Numbered from the stretch's first letter, positions 16,565-24,765 are shown. The stretch: DNA of 28,912 bases from an uncultured bacterium (GCA_905215405.1 CAJMQE010000049.1:1-28912), one strand, 5' to 3'. Notes: a model not told the origin generated them from the sequence alone. Numbers and translations: made by a program.

Positions 16565-16656
16565 AAAGTTCTGCCAGAAGTGCTAGGTACTTCTTTTGTT
16601 GTCAGCATTACAAGCTGAGGTGTAAAAGAATACCAGCATTTCTGGCAGAACTTTTT
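16563..16656. terminator. Long composite bidirectional hairpin/terminator
   Basis: A 22-bp outer stem (16563-16584 with 16635-16656), fully paired if one G-U is allowed, encloses a second stem (GGTA with one bulge then TTCTTTT at 86-97 paired to AAAAGAATACC at 16624-16634) and an apical stem (TCAGC 16602-16606 with GCTGA 16614-16618). T-runs follow on both strands, so it can terminate both the MGMT-family gene and the convergent AraC gene. Its size and nested pairing exceed an ordinary terminator. Confidence 0.85.
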
Positions 16657-16679
16657 TATGTAGATTTTTTTATTGTTAT

Positions 16680-17594
16680 CTATCGGTGAAGATAGGAAGT
16701 GTCATCGAGAACGCCAAGCCGTTCCCGATCCGGAGTAATGGTATCCAGGGTCTTGCGGTAGCGCAGCGGTGAACGGTTCATATAAGTCTTAAAGGTGCGT
16801 TCAAAATAAGTGAGACTCTCAAAACCAAGACGGCTGGCAATCTGTGAAATACTCAGACTGGTCTCTTCCAAAAGTCGCTTTGCTTTTCGAATCCGATGGA
16901 TATTGATATACTCAGTAATGGTACAATTTGTGATTTCTTTGAAAATTCGACAAATGTAATATTTACTAAGAAAGAAGTGTTCCGCCAGTTCATCAAGAGA
17001 TATATTCTTTTCACAATTCTCTGAAAGATAATCCGCAACAGCATAGACCGTTTTGCAACGAGAATTATCCTGCAAAGAAGGAACGTTAGAGTGTTGGTGA
17101 GAAAGTTCACTTTGAAGCCGGAACAGCCAGTTCATGATTGCCAAATCGACACCGATGGAATAATTGCTGCCTTTGTGGGTCATGCAGATGCGCAGATCTC
17201 TGTAGAGCATTAGAAAAAGCCGCTGCTGTTCTGCGTTTAAATGATACATACCATAATTGTCATGAAAAAAGCGGACCAGTTCCAGACCCGGATATTTCTG
17301 GTCGAACTCCTGCATTTTTTCATAGTCGATATAAAGAATGACCCGGTTATAGCCAAGGTCCTGTGTTGATACTGCTTTTGTCATATGGATCAGATTGGTA
17401 TCAATTAGGATCAGATCACCAGAATGCGCAATGTAATGGCGGTTATTGAAAAAGAACTGGCGCTCACCCTCTATGATATAAAAGATTTCATATTGATTAT
17501 GAAAGTGTTTTACTTTCATGTTAAATTCCCCAAATCGTACGATCTGTTCAACGGATATGCCATCCGTTTTACCGCAAAATGTTATTTTATCCAT
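16680..17594 (-). CDS. AraC-family transcriptional regulator
   Basis: A 304-residue AraC regulator. The N-terminal half is a cupin-like sensor domain (VKHFHNQYEIFYIIEGERQF, then GDLILIDTNLIH). The C-terminal 100 residues carry the two helix-turn-helix motifs (ISLDELAEHFFLSKYYICRI and the second ending RLGFESLTYFERTFK). Such regulators typically sense sugars and activate a neighbouring carbohydrate gene. The open frame continues upstream to 17807, but those 71 residues cover the divergent promoter region. ATG 17594 has GGGGAA at the right distance and begins MDKITFCGK at the natural domain edge. The likely target is the divergent deacetylase at 17808. Confidence 0.9.
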   Translation of the reverse strand: MDKITFCGKTDGISVEQIVRFGEFNMKVKHFHNQYEIFYIIEGERQFFFNNRHYIAHSGDLILIDTNLIHMTKAVSTQDLGYNRVILYIDYEKMQEFDQKYPGLELVRFFHDNYGMYHLNAEQQRLFLMLYRDLRICMTHKGSNYSIGVDLAIMNWLFRLQSELSHQHSNVPSLQDNSRCKTVYAVADYLSENCEKNISLDELAEHFFLSKYYICRIFKEITNCTITEYINIHRIRKAKRLLEETSLSISQIASRLGFESLTYFERTFKTYMNRSPLRYRKTLDTITPDRERLGVLDDTSYLHR

Positions 17595-17641
17595 CTCATG
17601 TTCCCCATAATGATTCAGATTATAAATAAGTTTCCGTTTAA

Positions 17642-17766
17642 TTCCCTTAGGGGAAATCATATCATTTTTTGTGGACAAAGGCAAATTAACATGGTGCAAT
17701 ATAGTTTGAAAATGATGAAAAAAAAGCAAGATAGAATAAGAAAGAATAATTGTCCAATGGTATAAT
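17642..17766 (+). promoter_or_regulatory. Divergent regulatory region with extended -10 promoter
   Basis: For the deacetylase, TGGTATAAT gives an extended -10 (hexamer 17761-17766). There is no recognisable -35 at the right distance, as expected for a promoter needing an AraC activator. An almost palindromic TTCCCTTAGGGGAA at 17642-17655 is a possible operator. The 213-nt gap 17595-17807 contains no gene. Confidence 0.55.
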
Positions 17767-17807
17767 GATGCCATCATATCGATGGGAGAATCAGGAGGGG
17801 ATTTCAA

Positions 17808-18674
17808 GTGTTGCGTTTAAGAAAAGACCAGATGCTGTTCCCAGGTGGAAGAAAGAAAGCATTTACACTTAGCTACGACGATGGAGTTACTCAGGATGAA
17901 AGATTTATTAAGATGTTAAGGGAAAGAGAGCTAAAAGCTACATTTAATCTGAATACCGGTCTGATGGGCGATCTTGATATGCTCCAACAGGGCGGTGGTG
18001 AGTGTACACATTACAAATTTACGAGTCAACAGGCAGAGTTGATCTACAGGGGATTTGAAGTTGCAGTGCATTCACAGACACATCCAAATCTGGTTACAGT
18101 AGCAGAGCCGATGATCGCATGGGAGATCGCAGAAAATAAAAAAGAACTGGAAGACCTGATCAGACATCCGGTCTGTGGTATGGCGTATCCGATGGGTACT
18201 TTTGACCGGAAAGTTGAAAATGTAGCTAAAATGTGTGGGATAACCTATGCAAGAACAACGAAATCAACGCAGTTATTTGGAATTCCTGATGATTTTATGG
18301 AGTGGCATCCGACTTGTCATCACACAGAAGAATGTCTGAAGCAATTGGCAGAGAACTTCGTGGAGGAGACATTTGTACAGAAGGGACAGGGTACATTTCC
18401 TGCTCTTTTCTATGTGTGGGGGCATAGTTACGAATTCGACCTTTATTGTGGTTGGAAACGCATGGAGGCTTTTCTGGACTATATGGCGGGGCATGCGGAT
18501 ATCTGGTATGCAACCAATATGGAAATATGTCGATATGTACAGGCATTTCGTCAGCTGAATTATTCTGCAACAGGAGATTATGTAGAAAATCCGACCTGTC
18601 TGGATATCTGGTTGAAGGCAGATGGCAGAAAATATTGTATTCCCGCAGGAGAGTGTGTGACAATCAGAAAGTAA
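17808..18674 (+). CDS. Soluble polysaccharide deacetylase family protein
   Basis: A 288-residue NodB-type deacetylase without signal peptide or membrane segment. Motif 1 is LSYDDG with D24 as likely base and D25 as metal ligand. The two His ligands are H88 and H92 (HSQTH), and AYPMG (126-130) replaces the usual RxPxG. It probably removes acetyl groups from an imported sugar or oligosaccharide in the cytoplasm, unlike the membrane-anchored PdaA-like enzyme at 3136. GTG 17808 lies 7 nt after a very strong AGGAGGGG site. It stands opposite the AraC regulator, which likely controls it. Metal ligands are complete, so it should be active. Confidence 0.88.
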   Translation: MLRLRKDQMLFPGGRKKAFTLSYDDGVTQDERFIKMLRERELKATFNLNTGLMGDLDMLQQGGGECTHYKFTSQQAELIYRGFEVAVHSQTHPNLVTVAEPMIAWEIAENKKELEDLIRHPVCGMAYPMGTFDRKVENVAKMCGITYARTTKSTQLFGIPDDFMEWHPTCHHTEECLKQLAENFVEETFVQKGQGTFPALFYVWGHSYEFDLYCGWKRMEAFLDYMAGHADIWYATNMEICRYVQAFRQLNYSATGDYVENPTCLDIWLKADGRKYCIPAGECVTIRK

Positions 18675-18780
18675 AGATAAAATGCATGAGGAATTACTGA
18701 TGTATGGATCAGTAAGCGGAATCGTAATAAATGGGATAAGTAACAGGCGAAAGCACACTACTGGGGAGTAGAGTATCTGT

Positions 18781-18834
18781 AAAAAATAAACGCATCGTGT
18801 GGATGAAGGTCCGCATGGGGCGTTTATTTTTTTT
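18781..18834 (+). terminator. Intrinsic terminator after the deacetylase gene
   Basis: AAAAAATAAACGC (18781-18793) pairs with GCGTTTATTTTTT from 18820. A second inner helix is formed by TGTGGA and TCCGCA. Eight T follow. Two small hairpins precede it in the 3' region (18694-18715 and 18758-18771). Confidence 0.85.
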
Positions 18835-18852
18835 ACAGGAACCGGATACCCC

Positions 18853-18883
18853 TTGACATGTAGTGTACTCCAGGTGGTAGGAT
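18853..18883 (+). promoter_or_regulatory. Promoter of the spermidine-synthase-like gene
   Basis: A perfect TTGACA (18853-18858) is followed after 19 nt by TAGGAT (18878-18883), which has a TGG extension (TGGTAGGAT). The spacer is 2 nt longer than ideal. Confidence 0.6.
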
Positions 18884-18936
18884 AGAAACAGAAGAAAAGG
18901 TGCAGTAAACAAGAAACGGGAATGAGGAGAAGGAAG

Positions 18937-20820
18937 ATGGAGCAAAAAGCAAAAAAGCGCAGCACTGAACATAACAGAGAAGAACAGCATAGGACGAATC
19001 AGCATAGTGCGGAACAGTACAACGCACAAGAGCATAGTGCAGAACAGTACAATGCACAAGAGCATAGGGCGGAACAGTACACCGAAGAACAGCGCATGGC
19101 GGATCAGGCGTTAAAGCAGAATACAGTGCAAAATGAAGGAAATGAAGGCATTAACCAGAACGAAGATAAAATAAATGAGGCTAGAAGAGATCGTGGGAAG
19201 AAAAAGGAAAATACCGGCGTACAGGAAAGGCCTATATTAAAGAATCATATTTACCTCTATCTGACAGAGTTCTTTGCGGGAATGTCAGTCATGGCAGTAG
19301 AGCTGGGGGCAAGCAGACTGTTGGCTCCATATTTTAGTTCGTCACAGATCGTCTGGACGATTATCATTGGAACAATCATGATCGCCATGGCACTTGGAAA
19401 TATATATGGTGGCAGAATGGCGGATAAAAATCCGAATCCGGACAGGCTTTATGGTCGGATCATAATTGCTGCAATATGGATCGCTGCAATTCCAGTGGCA
19501 GGAAAATATGTCATTCTAGGCGTATCAGCACTTCTGATTTTTACCGTGAACAGTAATTTCCTTGTATGGGCGGCTTTTTTGGCCTGTATGATTATATTTG
19601 TATTTCCACTATTTCTTCTTGGAACAGTTACCCCATCACTGGTAAAATACACGGTCAGCAGTCTTGATGATAGTGGAAAAGTGGTCGGAACACTGGGGGC
19701 AGCAAATACGATCGGTAGTATTCTTGGTACTTTTCTGCCAACCTTTGTAACGATTCCAGCAGTTGGTACATCGGTAACATTTTTAATTTTTTCAGGTATT
19801 CTATTATTGCTGGCAGTCGTTTATTTTATCAGCAGTAAAAAGAAGAGCAAAAAGATGGTGGTAGGTGTTGTGGCTCTGATCATCTGTTGTATATTTGGTG
19901 CATCGGATAGTTTTGCATTCTGGGAGCCTTCGCTCACCTATGAAGGGGAATCGGTCTATAATTATCTGCAGGTCAAGGAAGATCAGGATAATGTGACATT
20001 GTCTACCAATGTCCTCTTCGGCGTTCAGTCCATTTTAAAAAAGAATCATGAACTGACTGGAATGTATTATGATTACGCTATGGCAGCCCCATTTATGGCG
20101 GGCGTGCAGGAAAATGATAGTCAGAATGTACTGGTGCTCGGTATGGGAACTGGAACTTTTGCAACGCAGTGCAGACGATATTTTCCACAAATGCAGATCC
20201 AAGGCGTTGAAATCGATGAAAAAATAACAAAGCTGGCTGAGAAATACTTTGAATTGCCAGAGGATATTGATGTGGCTACCTATGATGGAAGGGCATATTT
20301 AAATGCAACAGATCAGAAATACGATGTTATCATGGTGGATGCATATCAGGACATTACAATTCCTTTTCAAATGTCCAGTGTAGAATTTTTTACGCTGGTC
20401 AGACAGCATTTAAATCCGGATGGTGTTATGGTCGTTAATATGAATATGCGAGGACAGAAAGAAGGAAATATCAATGAGTATCTTTCAGATACAATTGCAT
20501 CGGTGTTTCCGGAAGTCTATACGGCGGATGTGGCGGGTTCTACGAACAGGGAGCTTTTTGCGGGATCTTCAGCTAATATGTTGGAGACCATGAACAGAAA
20601 TATTGCAATGGAGTCAGACAGAAATCTGGCGCAGATGATGCAGAAAGTATCGGAACGAATGAGTGCCTATCAGGCTGGTAATTATCTGATGACCGATGAT
20701 AAGGCGCCGGTAGAGCTGCTTGGAATGCAGGTCATTGATGAACTGATCCGGGATGAAGTGGATTATTATCGGACTATTTACGACAAACAGGGAATACAGG
20801 GGCTGCTCAACAGTCTGTAG
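18937..20820 (+). CDS. Membrane-fused spermidine-synthase-like protein
   Basis: A 627-residue fusion. Residues 1-100 are a hydrophilic Gln/Glu/His/Asn-rich tail with tandem repeats. About 104-325 is a multi-pass membrane region (FFAGMSVMAVELGASRLLAP, then GNIYGGRMADKN). About 345-610 is a spermidine/spermine-synthase-type Rossmann methyltransferase fold, with the nucleotide loop LGMGTGT at 401-407 and VDAYQD with D468. This architecture is annotated as fused MFS/spermidine synthase; whether it makes polyamines is uncertain, as GGGDG is altered to GMGTG. ATG 18937 is preferred over ATG 18922 because GAGGAG lies 7 nt upstream. It has its own promoter and no polyamine genes beside it. Confidence 0.85.
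   Translation: MEQKAKKRSTEHNREEQHRTNQHSAEQYNAQEHSAEQYNAQEHRAEQYTEEQRMADQALKQNTVQNEGNEGINQNEDKINEARRDRGKKKENTGVQERPILKNHIYLYLTEFFAGMSVMAVELGASRLLAPYFSSSQIVWTIIIGTIMIAMALGNIYGGRMADKNPNPDRLYGRIIIAAIWIAAIPVAGKYVILGVSALLIFTVNSNFLVWAAFLACMIIFVFPLFLLGTVTPSLVKYTVSSLDDSGKVVGTLGAANTIGSILGTFLPTFVTIPAVGTSVTFLIFSGILLLLAVVYFISSKKKSKKMVVGVVALIICCIFGASDSFAFWEPSLTYEGESVYNYLQVKEDQDNVTLSTNVLFGVQSILKKNHELTGMYYDYAMAAPFMAGVQENDSQNVLVLGMGTGTFATQCRRYFPQMQIQGVEIDEKITKLAEKYFELPEDIDVATYDGRAYLNATDQKYDVIMVDAYQDITIPFQMSSVEFFTLVRQHLNPDGVMVVNMNMRGQKEGNINEYLSDTIASVFPEVYTADVAGSTNRELFAGSSANMLETMNRNIAMESDRNLAQMMQKVSERMSAYQAGNYLMTDDKAPVELLGMQVIDELIRDEVDYYRTIYDKQGIQGLLNSL
19001..19080 (+). repeat. 30-bp in-frame tandem repeat
   Basis: Near-identical 20-nt cores start at 19001, 19031 and 19061 (AGCATAGTGCGGAACAGTAC), giving a 30-bp period and about 2.7 units. 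They encode HSAEQYNAQE-type decapeptides in the cytoplasmic tail of the membrane/spermidine-synthase fusion. Confidence 0.88.
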
Positions 20821-20841
20821 ATTGAAAGCATAAGCCAGAGT

Positions 20842-20870
20842 TTGCATTTTTCTTCATTTTCACTGATAAT
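20842..20870 (+). promoter_or_regulatory. Candidate promoter of the HxlR gene
   Basis: TTGCAT (20842-20847) and GATAAT (20865-20870) are separated by 17 nt. Transcription would start about 40 nt before ATG 20920. Confidence 0.5.
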
Positions 20871-20919
20871 AGGACAGGAAGCTGTAGGGTAGAAAACAGT
20901 GGAAAGGACTGGTACATGG

Positions 20920-21264
20920 ATGGCTGAGATAAAGAAATGTTATGATTGTGCATTGTTATTAAATCACGATTTACTGGGCGGAAAATGGAAGTTGAGGATT
21001 CTGTGGCATATCATTCACGGTGACAACCGTTTCTCCCTGCTGGAAAAAACAATTCCGGATATTACACAGAAAGTACTGGCTTCCCTGCTCAAAGAACTGG
21101 AGAAGAGCGGGATTCTGGTCAGAGAAGTAATTGAAGAAAATCCACCGAAAATAATTATTTATCAGGTAAATGAAGAATTTCAGGCGGTTATACCAATCGT
21201 GGAGTCCATTTGTTCATTCTCCAAAGCATATGGACAGGCTAAGGGAATCACAATCAGAGAATAG
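20920..21264 (+). CDS. HxlR-family transcriptional regulator
   Basis: A 114-residue winged helix-turn-helix regulator of the HxlR/DUF24 family. The family pattern is clear: a Cys near the N-terminus (CYDCALLL), LLGGKWKLRILWHI, the recognition region ITQKVLASLLKELEKSGIL and a wing followed by YQVN. HxlR proteins often sense aldehydes, quinones or disulfide stress through the N-terminal Cys and control nearby redox enzymes. ATG 20920 is preferred (AAAGGA 11 nt upstream); GTG 20899 is possible. It precedes a nitroreductase and a flavin reductase, its probable targets, but is separated from them by a terminator. Confidence 0.9.
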   Translation: MAEIKKCYDCALLLNHDLLGGKWKLRILWHIIHGDNRFSLLEKTIPDITQKVLASLLKELEKSGILVREVIEENPPKIIIYQVNEEFQAVIPIVESICSFSKAYGQAKGITIRE

Positions 21265-21278
21265 AATAGAACTAACAT

Positions 21279-21310
21279 AAAAGTGCGTTATTGAAAAACG
21301 CACTTTTTTT
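21279..21310 (+). terminator. Intrinsic terminator after the HxlR gene
   Basis: AAAAGTGCGTT (21279-21289) pairs with AACGCACTTTT (21297-21307), a 7-nt loop, followed by more T to 21310. It separates the regulator transcript from the flavoenzyme genes. Confidence 0.9.
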
Positions 21311-21390
21311 CATTATACTGGCGTTAATAGAGTGCAGAACACTGTATTTATGAGAATTGCAGATAGAAAAGTGGAAAGGATGAAGTCAGA

Positions 21391-21885
21391 ATGAATAGTA
21401 TTTTTAGCAGAACAAGTATAAGAGAATTTACAGATCAGAAAGTGGAAGATGAAAAGGTGGAAAAACTCCTTCGTGCAGCAATGGCAGCCCCTTCGGCAGG
21501 AAATCAGCAGCCATGGGAGTTCTATGTGGTCACAGATCAAAATAAAATAGAACAGTTGTCCAAATGCAGTCCATTTACTGGGTGCGTAAAAAATGCAGGA
21601 CTAGCGATCGTACCTTGTTATCGCAGTGATATCCGTTTTCCGGATTATGGGCAGATCGATCTGAGTGCGGCAACGCAGAACCTTCTTCTGGAAGCGGATG
21701 AGCTTGGACTTGGGGCAGTTTGGACAGGAATTGCACCATTACAGGATCGAATGGACAATGTCAGACGTGTACTGGATATTCCTGAGGGACTTCATGCATT
21801 TGCAATTATTCCAATCGGATATCCAGCAAAGAAACATGCGCAGGAAGATCGATTTGATGAAGCAAGGATTCACGATATCAAATAA
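21391..21885 (+). CDS. Nitroreductase-family FMN oxidoreductase
   Basis: A 164-residue short-form nitroreductase. The N-terminus RTSIREFTDQKV and AAPSAGNQQPWEFYVV are typical FMN-binding segments, and ADELGLGAVWTGI is the conserved helix. It transfers electrons from NAD(P)H through FMN to quinones, nitro compounds or similar acceptors; the physiological acceptor cannot be read. The ribosome site is AAAGGATG upstream. The flavin reductase follows after 23 nt, which indicates a two-gene transcript, and the HxlR regulator lies upstream. Confidence 0.9.
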   Translation: MNSIFSRTSIREFTDQKVEDEKVEKLLRAAMAAPSAGNQQPWEFYVVTDQNKIEQLSKCSPFTGCVKNAGLAIVPCYRSDIRFPDYGQIDLSAATQNLLLEADELGLGAVWTGIAPLQDRMDNVRRVLDIPEGLHAFAIIPIGYPAKKHAQEDRFDEARIHDIK

Positions 21886-21908
21886 TTAATGGGAAAAGGA
21901 GAAATTAT

Positions 21909-22436
21909 ATGGCAGAATTTCAGGTACAGGATGTAAAAGATTTTATTTGTAATCCATTTGAAAAGATTGGAAAGGACTGGATGTTGGTCGCAGCAGGAAA
22001 CGAGGAAAAAGTGAATACGATGACTGTTTCCTGGGGCGGTATGGGAGTATTCTGGGGACGCAATGTCGCGTATCTGTTCGTTCGGCACAGCAGATATACC
22101 AAAGAGTTCATCGATGCAGCAGAAGGATTTTCTCTCTCATTTTATGATACAGCAAAATATCGTAAAATGATGTCTTATGTTGGAAATGTATCAGGAAGAG
22201 AGGAAGATAAAATAAAAAATGCTGGGCTGACTGTTATGTTTCACGATGAAGTTCCATATTTTGCAGAAGCAGAGACGGTTCTGCTCTGTAGAAAGCTGAT
22301 CAGACAGAATCTTGCACCAGAGGGATTTATTGATGAAAAACTCGGTGAGAGATGGTATAGTGGGGAAGATGAAGGCAATTATCACGATATGTATATTGCA
22401 GAAATCACACAGATCTTAAAGAAAACAGAAGATTAA
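21909..22436 (+). CDS. Flavin reductase-like FMN-binding protein
   Basis: A 175-residue flavin reductase/flavoredoxin-type protein. The pattern NPFEKIGKDWMLVAAG, VNTMTVSWGGMG and FVRHSRYTKEFI marks the FMN-binding split barrel. It would reduce flavin or pass electrons in the cytoplasm, likely alongside the nitroreductase 23 nt upstream. AAAAGGAG precedes its ATG. The last residues LKKTED are encoded by AAGAAAACAGAAGAT, the very sequence that is tandemly repeated beyond the stop codon, so the gene end seeded the array or the array encroached on the gene. Confidence 0.88.
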   Translation: MAEFQVQDVKDFICNPFEKIGKDWMLVAAGNEEKVNTMTVSWGGMGVFWGRNVAYLFVRHSRYTKEFIDAAEGFSLSFYDTAKYRKMMSYVGNVSGREEDKIKNAGLTVMFHDEVPYFAEAETVLLCRKLIRQNLAPEGFIDEKLGERWYSGEDEGNYHDMYIAEITQILKKTED

Positions 22437-22680
22437 GAAAACAGAAGATAAAGAAAATAGAAGTCAAAGAAAACAAAAGATTAAGAAAATAGAAGATTAA
22501 GAAAACAGAAGATTAAGAAAACAGAAGATAAGAAAACAAAATTTAAAAAACAGAAGATAAAGGAAATAGAAGACAAAGAAAATAATAGATTAAGAAAAGA
22601 ATACATAAATAAAACAAAAGATAAGTAAAGCAGAAGATATGTAAAACACAAGATAAGTAAAACACAAGATAGATAAAAAA
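22421..22680 (+). repeat. 16-bp polypurine tandem repeat array at a gene 3' end
   Basis: Units of GAAAACAGAAGATTAA-type sequence begin at 22421, 22437, 22453, 22469, 22485, 22501 and 22517, an exact 16-bp period, then continue in degenerate form (near 22532, 22546, 22562, 22578) to about 22680. The first unit is the final coding segment of the flavin reductase gene. The plus strand is almost entirely A and G with isolated C and T. This fills most of the 313-nt gap before the GH127 gene; no promoter or terminator is obvious within it. Confidence 0.88.
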
Positions 22681-22749
22681 CAGTTCATGGAAGAACCGTG
22701 CAAGGAACATGGTAACGATTAATATTTTCAAGTATTGGGGGATTTGAAA

Positions 22750-24744
22750 ATGAAGAGTGAATTTGTTATTGATGATACATTTTGGAGCAGATATCAAGAG
22801 CTGGTTGCAGATGTAATGCTCCCGTATCAGTATCAGGTGTTACAGGACAGTCTGCAGGATCCGGAAATCGAAAAGAGTCATTCAATCGAAAACTTTCGCA
22901 TCGCTGCAGGGGAAAGTCATGGAGAATTTTATGGTCAGGTATTTCAGGATAGTGATACCTACAAATGGCTGGAAGCCGTGGCTTATACCATTCAGAATCA
23001 GGAAGACAGAAAATCTGGAGAAACGTCAGAAAGTGCAAAAAAGGAAGCAGAGAATGCACCAAATAATTATAAAAAAGTATCTCTGCTGGAATCCAGGGCG
23101 GATGAGCTAATAGATCTGATTGGCAGAACGCAGCAAAAAGATGGATATCTGAACACTTATTTTACGGTGAAACGTCCGCAGGAAAAATGGACGAATCTGC
23201 AGGAAGGGCATGAATTATACTGCGCAGGGCATATGCTGGAAGCAGCAGTTGCATATAGTGAGGCGACAGGAAAACATAAGTTCCTTGCAATTGCACGTAA
23301 GAATGCAGATCTGTTATGTCAGACATTTTTGCAGGAATATCCCAAAGGGATTCCAGGGCATCCGGAGGTCGAACTGGCACTTGTACGGTTAGCAAGGTTG
23401 ACAGGAGAAGAAAAATATCTGAAGCTTGCAAAACATTTTATCGATCAGAGAGGTATGGACCCGACTTATTTTGCAAGGGAAAAGGCAAAACGAACCTGGA
23501 CCGTGTGGAATATGGGAGCTGAACAGACTGATTATGCGCAGAATACCAATCCAGTCAGAACACAGCAGGATGCAGTTGGACATGCGGTCAGAGCGGTCTA
23601 TTTGTATACAGGCATGGCAATGGTGGCACGGGAAACGAAGGATGCTTCATTACTTACAGCTTGCAAACGGATGTGGGACAGTATAACAGAAAAACAAATG
23701 TATCTGACAGGTGGCATTGGTTCTACAGCAAATGGAGAGGCATTTACACTGCCCTACGATCTGCCGAACGATACAGCCTATAGTGAGACCTGTGCAGCAA
23801 TCGGCCTGATCTTTTTTGCAAAAGAGATGGTGCAGATGAGCCATGATGCCAGGTACACAGATGTATTAGAGCAGGCGCTCTATAATAATGTTCTGGCTGG
23901 GATCCAGCTGGATGGAACTCGTTTTTTGTATGCAAATCCACTTGAGGTAGATCCGGAGTATGCAGGAAAAATTCCAGCAGTGCAGTTTGTCAGGGCAGTG
24001 CGTCCAAAGTGGTATCCATGTGCCTGCTGTCCACCAAATGCGGCAAGATTGCTGGCATCTTTGAATCGGTACGCATGGCATCTGGCAACAGAGAAAAAGA
24101 AAATTTTGTATGCAGACCTGTTCATGGGAGGCATTTATCAGGATTCGTCATTTGCTATACATGTGAAGACGGATTATCCATTTTCGGGAGTCGTTCAGTA
24201 TACGATAGAACGAATGGAAGAAGACGGAGTACTGGCAATCCGTCAGCCATATTGGAGCAGACGGACAGACGTGCTGGTCAATGGAGAAAAAAAGCATATT
24301 CAACAGGTAAAGGGCTATCTACATCTGGAGAACCTGAAGGCCGGGGATAGCGTGGAAATTCATCTGGATATGACTGCACACCTGGTATATGCGAATACAA
24401 AGGTTACTGCAGATTTTTGTAAATGTGCGATTATGCGTGGTCCACTGGTTTATTGCATGGAAGACACGGATAATGAAGGCAATATTAATACACTTGTCGT
24501 CGATGCAAATGCAGGCACGACAGACATTGTGGAAAAAGAGTACTTTGATCGCAGACTGCTAAGAGAACTTCCACTGTTACAGATACCTGCTTACCGGATC
24601 AAAAATGCTGAAAGCGACGGGGAACATACGCTATATAGCAGCTGTAGACCAGTCAGGGAATCGGCAACGATTACTGCCCTCCCATATTATGCATGGGGAA
24701 ACCGTGGAAAAGGAAGGATGAAAGTGTGGATACCTTATTGTTAA
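22750..24744 (+). CDS. GH127 beta-L-arabinofuranosidase
   Basis: A 664-residue glycoside hydrolase of family 127, which releases beta-L-arabinofuranose from plant arabino-oligosaccharides. The unusual cysteine chemistry of the family is intact: acid/base Glu E330 in NGEAFT, zinc ligands E346 and C348 in SETCAA, and WYPCACCPPN with C424, C426 (nucleophile) and C427. Assignments follow the bifidobacterial enzyme HypBA1, with matching spacing. GHELYCAGHMLEAA (about 155) is another family block. There is no signal peptide, so it works on imported oligosaccharides. ATG 22750 lies 8 nt after a GGGGG run; the TTG at 22735 is less likely. It stands alone after the polypurine array, with no transporter nearby. 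Confidence 0.92.
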   Translation: MKSEFVIDDTFWSRYQELVADVMLPYQYQVLQDSLQDPEIEKSHSIENFRIAAGESHGEFYGQVFQDSDTYKWLEAVAYTIQNQEDRKSGETSESAKKEAENAPNNYKKVSLLESRADELIDLIGRTQQKDGYLNTYFTVKRPQEKWTNLQEGHELYCAGHMLEAAVAYSEATGKHKFLAIARKNADLLCQTFLQEYPKGIPGHPEVELALVRLARLTGEEKYLKLAKHFIDQRGMDPTYFAREKAKRTWTVWNMGAEQTDYAQNTNPVRTQQDAVGHAVRAVYLYTGMAMVARETKDASLLTACKRMWDSITEKQMYLTGGIGSTANGEAFTLPYDLPNDTAYSETCAAIGLIFFAKEMVQMSHDARYTDVLEQALYNNVLAGIQLDGTRFLYANPLEVDPEYAGKIPAVQFVRAVRPKWYPCACCPPNAARLLASLNRYAWHLATEKKKILYADLFMGGIYQDSSFAIHVKTDYPFSGVVQYTIERMEEDGVLAIRQPYWSRRTDVLVNGEKKHIQQVKGYLHLENLKAGDSVEIHLDMTAHLVYANTKVTADFCKCAIMRGPLVYCMEDTDNEGNINTLVVDANAGTTDIVEKEYFDRRLLRELPLLQIPAYRIKNAESDGEHTLYSSCRPVRESATITALPYYAWGNRGKGRMKVWIPYC

Positions 24745-24765
24745 ATTCTGGTTTCGGTGTATAAT
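24738..24765 (+). promoter_or_regulatory. Promoter of the HD hydrolase gene
   Basis: TTGTTA (24738-24743), overlapping the GH127 stop codon, is followed after 16 nt by TATAAT (24760-24765). This gives a leader of about 88 nt before ATG 24860. Confidence 0.6.

Noticed and set aside
16563..16656. Hairpin as a miniature transposable element
   Set aside because: No convincing target-site duplication or second copy is visible here, and both strands have terminator T-runs; kept only as a possibility to test.
17595..17807. 71-residue N-terminal extension of the AraC frame
   Set aside because: It covers the divergent promoter region, has no ribosome site and no family counterpart; ATG 17594 is well supported.
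18757..18772. GGGGAGTAG resembling the start of a yybP-ykoY manganese riboswitch
   Set aside because: Only the short 5' consensus matches; the other conserved segments are missing, a terminator follows at once and the next gene is not a manganese transporter.
18709..19065. Minus-strand Cys/Leu/Phe-rich reading frame with repeats
   Set aside because: It is the antisense of the 30-bp repeats and the terminator-promoter region; no start signal.
22543..22797. Minus-strand 84-residue hydrophobic reading frame
   Set aside because: It is the complement of the polypurine array, which naturally reads as Phe/Leu/Tyr; no ribosome site supports it.
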